From Actinomycetes bacterium (GTDB lineage: Bacteria > Actinomycetota > Acidimicrobiia > Acidimicrobiales > Palsa-688), in NCBI GenBank assembly GCA_021808425.1, contig JAKBBS010000137.1, forward strand, positions 1 through 9,115: DNA of 9,115 nt, read 5' to 3'. The position numbers were made by a program, and so were the translations under genes. Positions 1 to 6,701 of the stretch are shown here, in pieces. Within the stretch, counting starts at the first letter, position 1. Each line of letters starts with the position of its first letter. The notes below the pieces were generated by a model. It saw only the letters and a program-made list of their open reading frames with translations, did no database searches and was not told the DNA's origin.

Positions 1-317
1 TGGCGTTGGTGCGGGCTTGTCCTAATCCGTTCTTGGCGCAGACTAGTGAGGCGCTGATCTCGCGAACTGAAGGACAGTTGTGGCGAACGATCAGGGACCA
101 AGCTTGGGATCAGGGCGAACTTCCCCGAGTGTGGCTTGGCCATCACATGGTGCTCGTGGATGCTATCGAGCGACGCAACCCTGATGGTGCGGCTTCTGGT
201 ATTCGGGCCCACTTGGTTTCTGTTTTGGCCAATGTCGCGACGACGGCGGTACTCGGGCCGGCCGAGCGTGCTCGGATCACAGTGCTGATCGACAAGCACG
301 GGCCGCGAGTCGAGTGA
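1..317 (+). CDS. GntR-family transcriptional regulator, C-terminal FCD (FadR-type) ligand domain, 5'-truncated by window edge
   Basis: The frame is open to the left edge (first full codon at base 3), so only the last ~104 residues are visible; the TTG at base 6 is probably not a start. The visible part matches the end of an FCD ligand-binding domain. It has an ACPNPFL turn (like the common 'atgNplL'), then a helix with HH, then DAIERRNPDGAASGIRAHL. Counting from the TTG codon, His47 and His69 lie 22 residues apart, the usual spacing of the last two metal-binding histidines in FCD proteins. The winged-helix N-terminus is outside the window. FCD regulators usually repress a neighbouring catabolic operon until a small carboxylate binds, so this is the natural candidate regulator of the genes downstream. 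The stop TGA (315-317) overlaps the ATG of the next small ORF by one base. Family call is good; ligand unknown. Confidence 0.85.
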   Translation, partial: ALVRACPNPFLAQTSEALISRTEGQLWRTIRDQAWDQGELPRVWLGHHMVLVDAIERRNPDGAASGIRAHLVSVLANVATTAVLGPAERARITVLIDKHGPRVE

Positions 318-430
318 TGAGTGACGCCGTGGTTAAAGCTTCCTTCTATACAGAGGGTGTTCGTGTCGCCAGTCTGCGAGCGGTGACGCGGGCTTTGAAG
401 TCAATCTGGCTGGAGCGAGGGGCGCTGTGA
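317..430 (+). CDS. Small hypothetical protein (37 aa), overlapping both neighbours
   Basis: This ATG-to-TGA ORF encodes 37 residues, beginning MSDAVVKASF and ending SIWLERGAL. I do not recognise it. Its ATG (317) overlaps the regulator's stop by one base, and its TGA (428-430) overlaps the GTG start (427) of the oxidoreductase as GTGA. This is the same overlap style used throughout the operon, and about 60% of its third positions are G or C, like its neighbours. There is no clear Shine-Dalgarno sequence before it, only weak purines, so it would depend on coupling from the regulator gene. The residues suggest a short basic amphipathic helix (RVASLRAVTRALKSIWLER). There is no signal peptide or membrane segment. 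It may be a real small protein, a coupling ORF that carries ribosomes to the next gene, or chance. Confidence 0.4.
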   Translation: MSDAVVKASFYTEGVRVASLRAVTRALKSIWLERGAL

Positions 431-1311
431 GCTTGTGGCATTTCGGTACTCTCGCTCCGAACTACGGGTCAAGCCTTTCGCTTGCCTCGCTGGATGTGTG
501 CGCGGCCGACGCGGAGCGTCTTGGTTATGACTCGCTTTGGGTGACTGACCATGTGGCTGTGCCAGATAGCCTCGCTCAAACCTACGGGCGAATCGCGGAG
601 GCGCTTGTCACGGTAGGCTACTTGGCCGCCCGTACCAGCCGGATACGACTTGGAGTGTCGGCTCTGGTGGTTCCTCAGCGTCAGCTTCTGCTGGCCCTGA
701 AGCAGGTGATGACGGCGCAGTTCCTAAGCGAAGGTCGTCTCCTTCTAGCGGTTGCTGCGGGTTGGACCGAGCAGGAGTTCGCGAATCTCGGCGCGCAGAT
801 GACCCAGCGACGATTTGCGTTAGATCGTTGGGAGACGCTCGTCGAGGCGGTCGCCGCCAACGCGCCCGGGCGGATCGATGTTGACGTTCCGGGTCTTCGG
901 ATTGTGGATGCGGCGGTCTCGCCGGGGTTCGTTGACAATGTTGCTCCGCAGATGTGGGTTGCTGGGCACGGGCCAACCCCGATTCGCAGGGCCGTCCGTG
1001 CCGGGATTTGGCACCCGGTCGGTAGGTCGCTTCCGGTGATACGCGAGTTGGCCGACACCTTCAAGCGGGACTGCCCGAATGGTCGCATTGTGTTGAGGGT
1101 TTCAGTGCAGCTGACCAGCGAGGCCGACATAGGGGCGCTAGATAGCGGTGGTCGCTGTCGGATCCAGGGTCCGGCATCGTTTGTTGTTGAGCAACTCCGG
1201 AAATTTCAAGCTGTGGGCGTGGATGGCTTCGTCGTGGACCTTTTGGCAGGAGACGGGTCTCTGTCCGACCGGTTGGAGATTCTCGTTAAGGAGGTCCGCC
1301 CATACCTTTAA
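427..1311 (+). CDS. LLM-class (luciferase-like) flavin/F420-dependent oxidoreductase
   Basis: This 294-residue protein has the single-domain bacterial luciferase fold and normal length for the F420-type LLM subfamily (TIGR03619-like). Visible hallmarks: GYDSLWVTDHVAVP (33-46), the strand TSRIRLGVSALVVP (70-83), the cofactor-site segment SEGRLLLAVAAGWTEQEF (101-118), and MWVAGHGPTPIRRAVRAG followed by WHPVG in the second half. Enzymes of this type use reduced F420 or FMN for hydride transfer or oxygen insertion; the sequence does not settle which cofactor is used. After the GW.EQEF segment, the usual 'R(G/A)...E.I.ALR.LW' helix is replaced by a diverged stretch (RRFALDRWETLVEAV), so the substrate pocket may be unusual. 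The GTG start is supported by GGAG/GAGG purines at 412-422 and by the GTGA overlap with the small ORF. No better in-frame start lies upstream because of a stop at 334. Likely role: a redox step on the substrate imported by the transporter downstream. Confidence 0.85.
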   Translation: MSLWHFGTLAPNYGSSLSLASLDVCAADAERLGYDSLWVTDHVAVPDSLAQTYGRIAEALVTVGYLAARTSRIRLGVSALVVPQRQLLLALKQVMTAQFLSEGRLLLAVAAGWTEQEFANLGAQMTQRRFALDRWETLVEAVAANAPGRIDVDVPGLRIVDAAVSPGFVDNVAPQMWVAGHGPTPIRRAVRAGIWHPVGRSLPVIRELADTFKRDCPNGRIVLRVSVQLTSEADIGALDSGGRCRIQGPASFVVEQLRKFQAVGVDGFVVDLLAGDGSLSDRLEILVKEVRPYL

Positions 1312-1341
1312 CTCGATTCAGCGGGAATGTTAGTGAAGAAC

Positions 1342-1353
1342 AAGGAAAGTAGG
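1342..1353 (+). promoter_or_regulatory. Ribosome-binding region of the solute-binding protein
   Basis: The purine-rich run AAGGAAAGTAGG lies 6-10 bases before the ATG at 1360 and favours that start. The in-frame ATG at 1327 has only GGGA directly abutting it. A second site, GAGG (1396-1399), lies 5 bases before an in-frame TTG at 1405, so a shorter product with a more typical signal-peptide length is also possible. Confidence 0.5.
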
Positions 1354-1359
1354 TTAACG

Positions 1360-3021
1360 ATGCACGACGATCCCCTCTCACCTAGACTTATATATGAGGT
1401 CCCATTGCGGTGGCAGCTAGGTAGGCAACGACGACTGTTCTATTGGAAGTCACCTGCGCGTAGGATGTTTGCTGTTCTCGCAACTGTAGGGTTTTTGGCG
1501 GCTGCATGTTCCAGTTCGCCGTCCACTAAGAGCGCTGCGAATAGTGCTACAGCTGGTTCGAGCTCTAGTACGGCTGCTAGCGCGAAGACGACGGGTGCAC
1601 CATCTACACTCGTGATCGATGAGGATCAGGCACCAGCTACTCTCGACCCGGCGTTGCAGTACAACACGGAGAGCTATACGGTCTACCGCAACATCTTCGA
1701 CCAGCTCGTAATGAGAGATCCCTCTACGAACAAGATTGTGCCTTGGATCGCCACATCGTGGTCCACCCCCAATCCTACGACCTGGGTATTTCAGATCAAG
1801 CAGGGCGTAAAGTTCTCCGATGGTACGCCCCTGACGGGCAATGATGTTGCGTTTAGCATCAATCGAATCCTCGACCCTTCCTTGAACAGTCCCCAGTTCG
1901 CGAATTTCAGTTACATATCAAGCGCCGTCGGCACGACTTCGACGGTGACTGTCACTACCAAGACCCCGTCGCCGACGCTCTTGACGTACATGACGACGTT
2001 GAGCATCGTCCCGCAAGCGTATGTGCAGAAGGTAGGAAACGCGGCGTTTAACCTTCACCCGATCGGCTCCGGCCCCTACACCCTGTCGAGTTGGGTGCAG
2101 GGCAGCAGCGTTACCTTGGTCGCGAACCCAAATTATTGGGCCGGGACTCCGCCGTACGCGAAGGTCGTGTTCAACTCGGTACCCTCAGATGCGACCCGCT
2201 TGGCGAATATCGAGTCCGGCCAAGCGAACATCGCTTTGCAGTTGACACCCGACGACGCGGTTCAGCTTAAGTCGAGTTCCACGGCGAAGGTGATTGCCAG
2301 CCCAACAGAACGAGTTGCCTATCTCGGCCTAAACGTGCTCGGCAACACGCCGACGAAGTCGTTGGATGTCAGGCAGGCGATCGCGTACGCCATCAACTAT
2401 CCGGCTCTGATCAATAGTCTTCTCAGCGGATACGCGAAGCCGGTGAAGGAGGTCTTGACCCCGGCGTCCTTCGGGTACACGACCGCCGTGGCCGGCTACA
2501 CGTACAACCCGGCGAAAGCAAAGAGTCTTCTAGCGGCGTCTGGTAACCCTCACCCCGTACTGACTTTTGCGACATCGCCGTCGTATCCGACTGCGGTGAT
2601 CGAGGCAATCCAAGCGAACCTGCAGGCTGTTGGAATGACCGTCAATATAGTCAACACCGATCAGGCAACCTATCTCAAGGATGTCCAAAGCCCTAGCCAC
2701 AACTGGGGATCGGTTCGCTACGGGATATGGTCCTGCTCATGCGAGGATGCTGACGGAACGATTTACCCTCTCTTCCATACCGGATCGATTTGGAGTAGCT
2801 ATTCCAACCCGACCTTCGACGCAGCAGTCAACGCAGCACGCTCAACGCTTGATACGACTACTCGCCTGGCCGACTATCAGAAGGCTTTTCAAATCCTGCA
2901 GGCTGACGTTCCAGGCATCGGACTTTGGCAGTATTATTCGATCCGGGCAGTGAGCAAGCAGATCACGTGGGATCCTGGTCCGCAGCAGACTCTGTTCGTC
3001 GACCAAATTCACTGGGGATAG
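1360..3021 (+). CDS. ABC transporter family 5 solute-binding lipoprotein (DppA/OppA type)
   Basis: This 553-residue extracytoplasmic binding protein captures the substrate for the permease pair encoded next. A hydrophobic stretch, MFAVLATVGFLAAAC, ends in Cys50, a probable lipidation site. It is preceded by ARRMFA, which fits a twin-arginine (Tat) motif. A Ser/Thr/Ala-rich linker (about 51-81) follows. The mature part reads as SBP_bac_5: LDPALQYNTESYTVYRNIFDQLV near the start, KFSDGTPLTGNDVAFSI, then HPIGSGPYTLSSW, ANPNYW, LDVRQAIAYAIN, and near the end YSNPTFDAAV and DVPGIGLWQYY. Two close cysteines (C459 and C461, CSCEDADG) lie before the YPLFHTGSIW segment. The N-terminal extension before the signal core is long (about 35 residues) and uses rare AGA and ATA codons. 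Starts at 1327 (ATG) or 1405 (TTG with GAGG) are alternatives; I chose 1360 for its purine-rich upstream region. The family also carries opines, nickel, haem and glutathione, so a peptide substrate is not assured. Confidence 0.93.
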   Translation: MHDDPLSPRLIYEVPLRWQLGRQRRLFYWKSPARRMFAVLATVGFLAAACSSSPSTKSAANSATAGSSSSTAASAKTTGAPSTLVIDEDQAPATLDPALQYNTESYTVYRNIFDQLVMRDPSTNKIVPWIATSWSTPNPTTWVFQIKQGVKFSDGTPLTGNDVAFSINRILDPSLNSPQFANFSYISSAVGTTSTVTVTTKTPSPTLLTYMTTLSIVPQAYVQKVGNAAFNLHPIGSGPYTLSSWVQGSSVTLVANPNYWAGTPPYAKVVFNSVPSDATRLANIESGQANIALQLTPDDAVQLKSSSTAKVIASPTERVAYLGLNVLGNTPTKSLDVRQAIAYAINYPALINSLLSGYAKPVKEVLTPASFGYTTAVAGYTYNPAKAKSLLAASGNPHPVLTFATSPSYPTAVIEAIQANLQAVGMTVNIVNTDQATYLKDVQSPSHNWGSVRYGIWSCSCEDADGTIYPLFHTGSIWSSYSNPTFDAAVNAARSTLDTTTRLADYQKAFQILQADVPGIGLWQYYSIRAVSKQITWDPGPQQTLFVDQIHWG

Positions 3022-3027
3022 CAAGGT

Positions 3028-3085
3028 GATCGGAGACGCCCGGGCAGCCATACGCAACATCTTCTGGCTGCCCGGAACTCCGATC
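3028..3085 (+). promoter_or_regulatory. Large intercistronic stem-loop between binding protein and permease genes
   Basis: A strong two-part hairpin starts 7 bases after the binding-protein stop. The outer stem GATCGGAG (3028-3035) pairs perfectly with CTCCGATC (3078-3085). The inner stem CCGGGCAGCCA (3040-3050) pairs perfectly with TGGCTGCCCGG (3065-3075). A small internal loop (ACGC/AA) separates them and the apical loop has 14 bases. No T-run follows directly; TTCTTTTG appears only from about 3097. It therefore looks like an RNA stabiliser or partial terminator rather than a full terminator. Such hairpins behind binding-protein genes are known to raise that protein's yield over the permeases, as in malE-malF. 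The structure is seen; the role is inferred. Confidence 0.75.
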
Positions 3086-3139
3086 CTAACGAGGAGTTCT
3101 TTTGCACGGTCTCTGGCGGTGCTGTCCCGATGGAGGAAG

Positions 3140-3193
3140 ATGTCGAGTAAGGCAATGGCTGGGAAGCGAATTTGCTACCGGCTGCTCAAATGA
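3140..3193 (+). CDS. Possible 17-residue leader peptide coupled to the permease gene
   Basis: ATG at 3140 opens a 17-codon ORF, MSSKAMAGKRICYRLLK. Its TGA (3191-3193) overlaps the permease ATG (3190) as ATGA, the junction used elsewhere in this operon. A strong GGAGGA (3132-3137) sits just before it, with a short 3-base spacer if GGAGG is the core. The permease ATG has no purine-rich site of its own, so coupling through this short ORF would explain how it is translated. I know of no homologue, and the sequence may only serve to load ribosomes. Confidence 0.35.
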   Translation: MSSKAMAGKRICYRLLK

Positions 3194-4116
3194 TCAGGTA
3201 TTTTCTCTGGCGGCTTGTCCAAGCTGCACTAACTCTCTTCGGCGTTCTCACTCTCGTCTTCTTCGGCGTGCGGGCTTCGGGAAGCCCGGTGCGGCTGCTC
3301 GTGCCCCAGAATGCAAGCGCCGCCGACATCGCTCGGCTAACTCACCAACTCGGACTTGACAAGCCGCTATGGCAGCAGTACCTGCAGTTCATAGCGAACG
3401 CCCTGCATGGGAATCTCGGATATTCCTATGTTCAAGGTCAGTCGGCGCTGAGCATCGTGTTAAGCCGCTTCCCGAACACTGTTGAACTCGCCGTCTCAGC
3501 GCTCGTTCTCGCGATTGTCGTGGGAGTCCCCGTCGGGATACTGTCGGCGATCTATCGCGGTAAGTGGGTTGAGCGTTTGCTGATGCCGCTTGTGCTGATA
3601 GGACAAAGCATGCCGGCATTCTGGAGTGGGATTCTCCTGATCCTGCTTTTCAGTGTCCACTTTCACGTGTTGCCGTCGTCTGGCAAGGCGGGCCTGAACA
3701 CCTTCATTCTGCCGACCGTGGTGCTGGCGTCCCTCACGATGGCGACAATCGCGAGAATAACCCGGGGATCGTTTCTCGAGCATCTCGAAAGGGAGTACGT
3801 CCGCACGGCCCGGGCGAAAGGAGCGTCGGAGGTAAGGGTCAACTTGAGGCATATCCTCAGAAACGCGATTCTGCCGGTTCTTACAATCGTAGGATTGGAG
3901 GCTGGGAACCTTCTTGGCGGGGCGGTGGTGGTCGAAACGATCTTCGCTTGGCCGGGCATGGGTCAACTGACCGTCCAGTCGGTGCAGGCGCGTGACTTTC
4001 CTGTCGTCGAAGCCGTCGTGCTTTTCGCTGCGGTCGTCTACATCTTGACGAACCTTGTCGTCGATCTTATGTACGGCGTGGTCGACCCTCGACTCCGCAC
4101 GGCGAGGGCCGCATGA
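3190..4116 (+). CDS. ABC transporter permease, DppB/OppB type
   Basis: This 308-residue inner-membrane permease forms half of the translocation channel. It has the classic DppB layout: an N-terminal helix (MIRYFLWRLVQAAL onward, about residues 5-28), then an outward loop with QLGLDKPLWQQYLQF and GNLGYSY. A block of membrane helices follows. The cytoplasmic EAA loop, EYVRTARAKGASEV then LRHILRNAILPVL (from E202), contacts the ATPases. The end carries ETIFAWPGMGQL and VDLMYGVVDPRLR. ATG 3190 gives the family's usual N-terminus. TTG 3172 is a 6-codon-longer alternative with GGGAAG (3161-3166) in front, so the start is uncertain. The stop overlaps the next permease start (ATGA at 4113-4116), as expected for two subunits made in equal amounts. 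Length is normal and I see no defect. Confidence 0.93.
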   Translation: MIRYFLWRLVQAALTLFGVLTLVFFGVRASGSPVRLLVPQNASAADIARLTHQLGLDKPLWQQYLQFIANALHGNLGYSYVQGQSALSIVLSRFPNTVELAVSALVLAIVVGVPVGILSAIYRGKWVERLLMPLVLIGQSMPAFWSGILLILLFSVHFHVLPSSGKAGLNTFILPTVVLASLTMATIARITRGSFLEHLEREYVRTARAKGASEVRVNLRHILRNAILPVLTIVGLEAGNLLGGAVVVETIFAWPGMGQLTVQSVQARDFPVVEAVVLFAAVVYILTNLVVDLMYGVVDPRLRTARAA

Positions 4117-5048
4117 CCGATCTAACCAGCGGACCACCCCCGACGACGGTCCTTGACGTGACAGGAGGGGCGCGACGCGAGAACCGCTCGTCGCGGCGCG
4201 GTCTGCGACGGCGGGCCCGGCGAGTTCTGCGATGGTGGCCTATCGCAATCGTCGCGGCGGCGGCTGCTGCCGCGGCGTTCCCGTCGCTTCTGTCCCCTCA
4301 GGACCCGAACGTGATCCATCTCGGCGCCCGGCTCGTCAAGCCGGGAACGACTTCCGGCGGAACCCACTTTCTTTTGGGTGCCGACGAGTTGGGCCGAGAC
4401 GTCTTGAGCCGAGTGATCTGGGGTTCCAGGATTTCGGTGATCGTAGCCGTCGTAGCGGTCTTCGTGTCCGGCGTGGTCGGAGGCGCCCTGGGGGTGACGG
4501 CTGGAGTGCGCCCAAGGGTTATCGGCGTTGCGATAATGCGACTAGCGGACCTCGTGCTGTCGGTGCCGTTCTTTTTGTTGGCGATCCTGGTGGTCGCGGT
4601 CCTCGGCCCCTCGGTCGTCAACGAGGTAATAGTGCTAGCGCTCGTGCGCTGGCCGCGCTACACGAGAGTGGCGTACGGCCAGACGATCGAGACGGCTAAC
4701 CGCGAGTTCGTGCGTTCAGCGGTCGCCTTGGGCGCACGCCAAAGCCGTGTCGTGTTCCGTCACATCCTGCCCGAAGTGCTGCCTTCCCTTGTCGTCGTGG
4801 CCACATTGGAGGTTGGTTTGATGATCATCTTCGAAGCCGCGCTGTCCTTTATAGGACTCGGTCCGCCGCCGCCGGCTCCAAGCTGGGGTTCGATGCTCTC
4901 AGAAGGCCAGCAGTACGTCGCGACTGCTTGGTGGATTTCGACCTTTCCGGGCGTCGCCTTGTTCCTAGTCGTTATCGCCGTCAACAAGATCGGTGACCGG
5001 GTTCGTGATCGGCTTGATCCCCGGTCCAGAAAGACGGGACTTTCATGA
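4113..5048 (+). CDS. ABC transporter permease, DppC/OppC type
   Basis: This 311-residue second permease pairs with the DppB-type protein. It has an arginine-rich cytoplasmic N-terminus (about residues 21-40) and a first membrane helix rich in alanine (41-61). The diagnostic outward motif HFLLGADELGRDVLSRVIWG starts at H85. The EAA loop EFVRSAVALGARQSRV with FRHILPEVLPSLVV starts at E198. AALSFIGLGPPPPAPSWGSML comes next, and the tail GDRVRDRLDPR is typical. The ATGA overlap on each side ties its translation to the permease before it and the dehydrogenase after it. Function is confident at family level; substrate is not readable. The basic N-terminal tail is somewhat long but within the family's range. 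Confidence 0.94.
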   Translation: MTDLTSGPPPTTVLDVTGGARRENRSSRRGLRRRARRVLRWWPIAIVAAAAAAAAFPSLLSPQDPNVIHLGARLVKPGTTSGGTHFLLGADELGRDVLSRVIWGSRISVIVAVVAVFVSGVVGGALGVTAGVRPRVIGVAIMRLADLVLSVPFFLLAILVVAVLGPSVVNEVIVLALVRWPRYTRVAYGQTIETANREFVRSAVALGARQSRVVFRHILPEVLPSLVVVATLEVGLMIIFEAALSFIGLGPPPPAPSWGSMLSEGQQYVATAWWISTFPGVALFLVVIAVNKIGDRVRDRLDPRSRKTGLS

Positions 5049-5845
5049 GCGAGCGAAACTCAAGCGCCGACACGCCGACCGGGATGGGACCAGCAGACGG
5101 ATACCGGGTTGTCCTCACTGGCGCCGCCGGTGTCATAGGCGGGTGGATAGCCGACGAGTTCGCCCGCCACGGCGCAGCCCTACTCCTGTCTGACTGGCGA
5201 GTCGAGGCCCTTGAGTCCGACTTGGCGGCGGGCCGCTGGTCAGGCTCGTCAGTCCACATCCACCGCGCCGACCTTCGTGACCCGGAGTCAGTCGAGGAAC
5301 TGACCAGTGTGGTAGCCGACAGATTTGACGCTCCCGACGCCCTGATCAACAACGCGGGCATATACCCCCACGCGCCGCTACTCGACGTGACTACGAGCGA
5401 CTGGGAGGCGATAATCGCCACCAACCTGACCGCCCCATTCCTACTCACACAGGGAATCGCGCGTCTGATGATCGCGAGATCTGTCAGAGGCTCAATCGTA
5501 AATATAGCGTCGGGCGCTGCGCTCACCGTATCGCCCGGAGGGACGCCGTATTCGGTTTCGAAGGCGGCTCTGGTGATGCTCACCCGGGGCTGTGCCCTCG
5601 AACTGGCTCCTCACGGGATTCGGGTGAACGCTGTCGGACCGGGATTCGCTCCCGGAAGTTCCGTCAGTCCCCTAGACGCCGACTATGTAGCCGGTATGGC
5701 CGCCACGATACCGTTGAAGCGGACGTCAGGCCCCCGCGACGCTCCAGCGTTCGTCGCGTACCTGTGTTCCCCGGCCGCTGATTTCATCACCGGAACGTTC
5801 ATGAACGTCGACGGTGGTCGTACCGCAGGTCCGGTGATGCGATGA
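5045..5845 (+). CDS. Short-chain dehydrogenase/reductase (classical SDR, probably NAD-dependent)
   Basis: This 266-residue cytoplasmic oxidoreductase has the full classical SDR set. The dinucleotide-binding turn is TGAAGVIG (25-32), with Val where Ile is usual. Asp50 at the end of strand 2 (LLLSDW) favours NAD over NADP. Other elements are ADLRD (75-79), NNAG (102-105), Asn127, Ser156 (NIASGA), and the catalytic pair Tyr169 and Lys173 in YSVSK. RVNAVGPGF follows, and the C-terminus has the typical ITGTFMNVDGG. It interconverts an alcohol and a ketone on an unknown small molecule. The N-terminal 19 residues before the Rossmann strand are longer than usual and look disordered. It sits between transporter permeases and ATPases with ATGA overlaps on both sides, so it is made together with the importer and probably acts on the imported compound or a breakdown product. 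Confidence 0.92.
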   Translation: MSERNSSADTPTGMGPADGYRVVLTGAAGVIGGWIADEFARHGAALLLSDWRVEALESDLAAGRWSGSSVHIHRADLRDPESVEELTSVVADRFDAPDALINNAGIYPHAPLLDVTTSDWEAIIATNLTAPFLLTQGIARLMIARSVRGSIVNIASGAALTVSPGGTPYSVSKAALVMLTRGCALELAPHGIRVNAVGPGFAPGSSVSPLDADYVAGMAATIPLKRTSGPRDAPAFVAYLCSPAADFITGTFMNVDGGRTAGPVMR

Positions 5846-6699
5846 GCGTGAATGCTGACATCGGCGGGTACCTGTGGCCAGAAGGAAAGCGGATGGCTAT
5901 ATGCGTGTCGTTCGACTTCGACGGTCCATCCCCCTACCTGTGGAACAGTCGGGGCACCGCCCAGAGTAGTGTCGGCGAGCTCGAGCAGCGAAGGTTCGGG
6001 CCGCGAGTCGGGATATGGCGAATACTCGAAGTGCTGGGCGACCTTGACGTCAATGGATCATTCTTCATTCCAGGGGCGATCGCCGATTCGCACCCCGCTG
6101 CGGTCGAGGCCATCCTGGCAGCCGGCCACGAGGTCGGCCTGCACGGCTACCTGCACGAAAGGGTCGAGCAGTTGAACCCCGCCGAGCTTTCCGATGTCCT
6201 CGGCCGGTCGAAGGCGACACTAGCGAGGCTAGGAGCGGCCGCTCCGTTCGGATACCGCTCTCCGTCGTGGGAGATGACCGCAGACGCCTGGACTGCTCTC
6301 AAGGAGTCGGAGGTCGCCTACGACAGCTCCCTGATGGGCATGGACGTGCCATACGTCATTGACGGTGTCGTCGAGATCCCGGTCGACTGGGCACTCGACG
6401 ACGCCGTCTTTTACCGCTTCACGCCCGGAACAACCCGCCCGCCTGTTCCGGCCCGCCAACTCCTGGACGCGTGGCTTGACGAGATCGAGGCGGTGAAAGC
6501 CTACGGTGGTCTCGTCGTGCTCACGATGCACCCATGGATATCCGGCCGTGCGGGGCGCGCCGCGGCGCTCCGGGCGCTTCTAGAGCGCTGCGTCGCCGAC
6601 CCGCAGCTGTGGGTCACCACAGCCGGCTCGATCGCGGAGCATCACCGAGCGCAGTACGGGATGGAATCCGCGCTCGGGCTTCGCCCGGGAGAGATCTAA
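5842..6699 (+). CDS. NodB/CE4-type metal-dependent hydrolase (polysaccharide deacetylase family, PuuE/HpPgdA-like subgroup)
   Basis: This 285-residue protein has the NodB-homology core. The metal site is complete: SFDFDG (catalytic and ligand Asp25 and Asp27) and HGYLH (His101, His105). Arg139 in YRSPSW, EIPVDW (178-183) and the presumed acid His230 in VVLTMHPW complete the set. There is no signal peptide or membrane anchor, so it is probably cytoplasmic, which argues against a peptidoglycan or chitin substrate. The DFDG form of the first motif, the lack of secretion and the ITMHPW-like ending resemble the PuuE allantoinase / HpPgdA / cyclic-imidase branch, whose members hydrolyse small cyclic amides. 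The neighbours (peptide-type importer, dehydrogenase, M20 amidohydrolase) fit that reading. Substrate assignment is inference; a sugar N-deacetylase on an imported amino sugar remains possible. The start overlaps the dehydrogenase stop (ATGA). Confidence 0.88.
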   Translation: MSVNADIGGYLWPEGKRMAICVSFDFDGPSPYLWNSRGTAQSSVGELEQRRFGPRVGIWRILEVLGDLDVNGSFFIPGAIADSHPAAVEAILAAGHEVGLHGYLHERVEQLNPAELSDVLGRSKATLARLGAAAPFGYRSPSWEMTADAWTALKESEVAYDSSLMGMDVPYVIDGVVEIPVDWALDDAVFYRFTPGTTRPPVPARQLLDAWLDEIEAVKAYGGLVVLTMHPWISGRAGRAAALRALLERCVADPQLWVTTAGSIAEHHRAQYGMESALGLRPGEI

Positions 6700-6701
6700 T
6701 C

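Noticed and set aside
681..1130. 149-codon minus-strand ORF opposite the LLM oxidoreductase
   Set aside because: Low-complexity Arg/Thr/Ser/Ala composition with no motif; the + strand protein is well supported.
1148..1333. 61-codon + strand ORF within the end of the LLM gene
   Set aside because: It is an out-of-frame reading of a clear gene with no independent support.
1305..1358. TTAAC near the LLM stop and GTTAAC before the binding-protein start as an operator dyad
   Set aside because: The arms are about 5 bases, AT-rich and widely spaced; no convincing promoter or operator could be read in this 48-base gap.
3102..3359. 85-codon + strand ORF from TTG 3102
   Set aside because: Most of it is the permease gene read in another frame, with Arg/Ser/Cys-rich content. 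Only the strong ribosome-binding site before it is notable.
3496..4137. 213-codon ORF on the minus strand opposite the DppB-type permease
   Set aside because: It is rich in Arg, Asp and His with no family motif, and lies wholly opposite a clear permease gene. This is a usual by-product of GC-rich coding DNA.
4981..5583. 200-codon ORF on the minus strand opposite the dehydrogenase
   Set aside because: The + strand has a complete SDR with all catalytic residues; the antisense product has no recognisable domain and no plausible start context.
6534..6701. Extended N-terminus of the DppD-type ATPase from an ATG at 6534
   Set aside because: It would overlap the CE4 hydrolase by over 160 bases and adds Arg/Ala-rich sequence unlike the family; GTG 6702 has a good ribosome-binding site.
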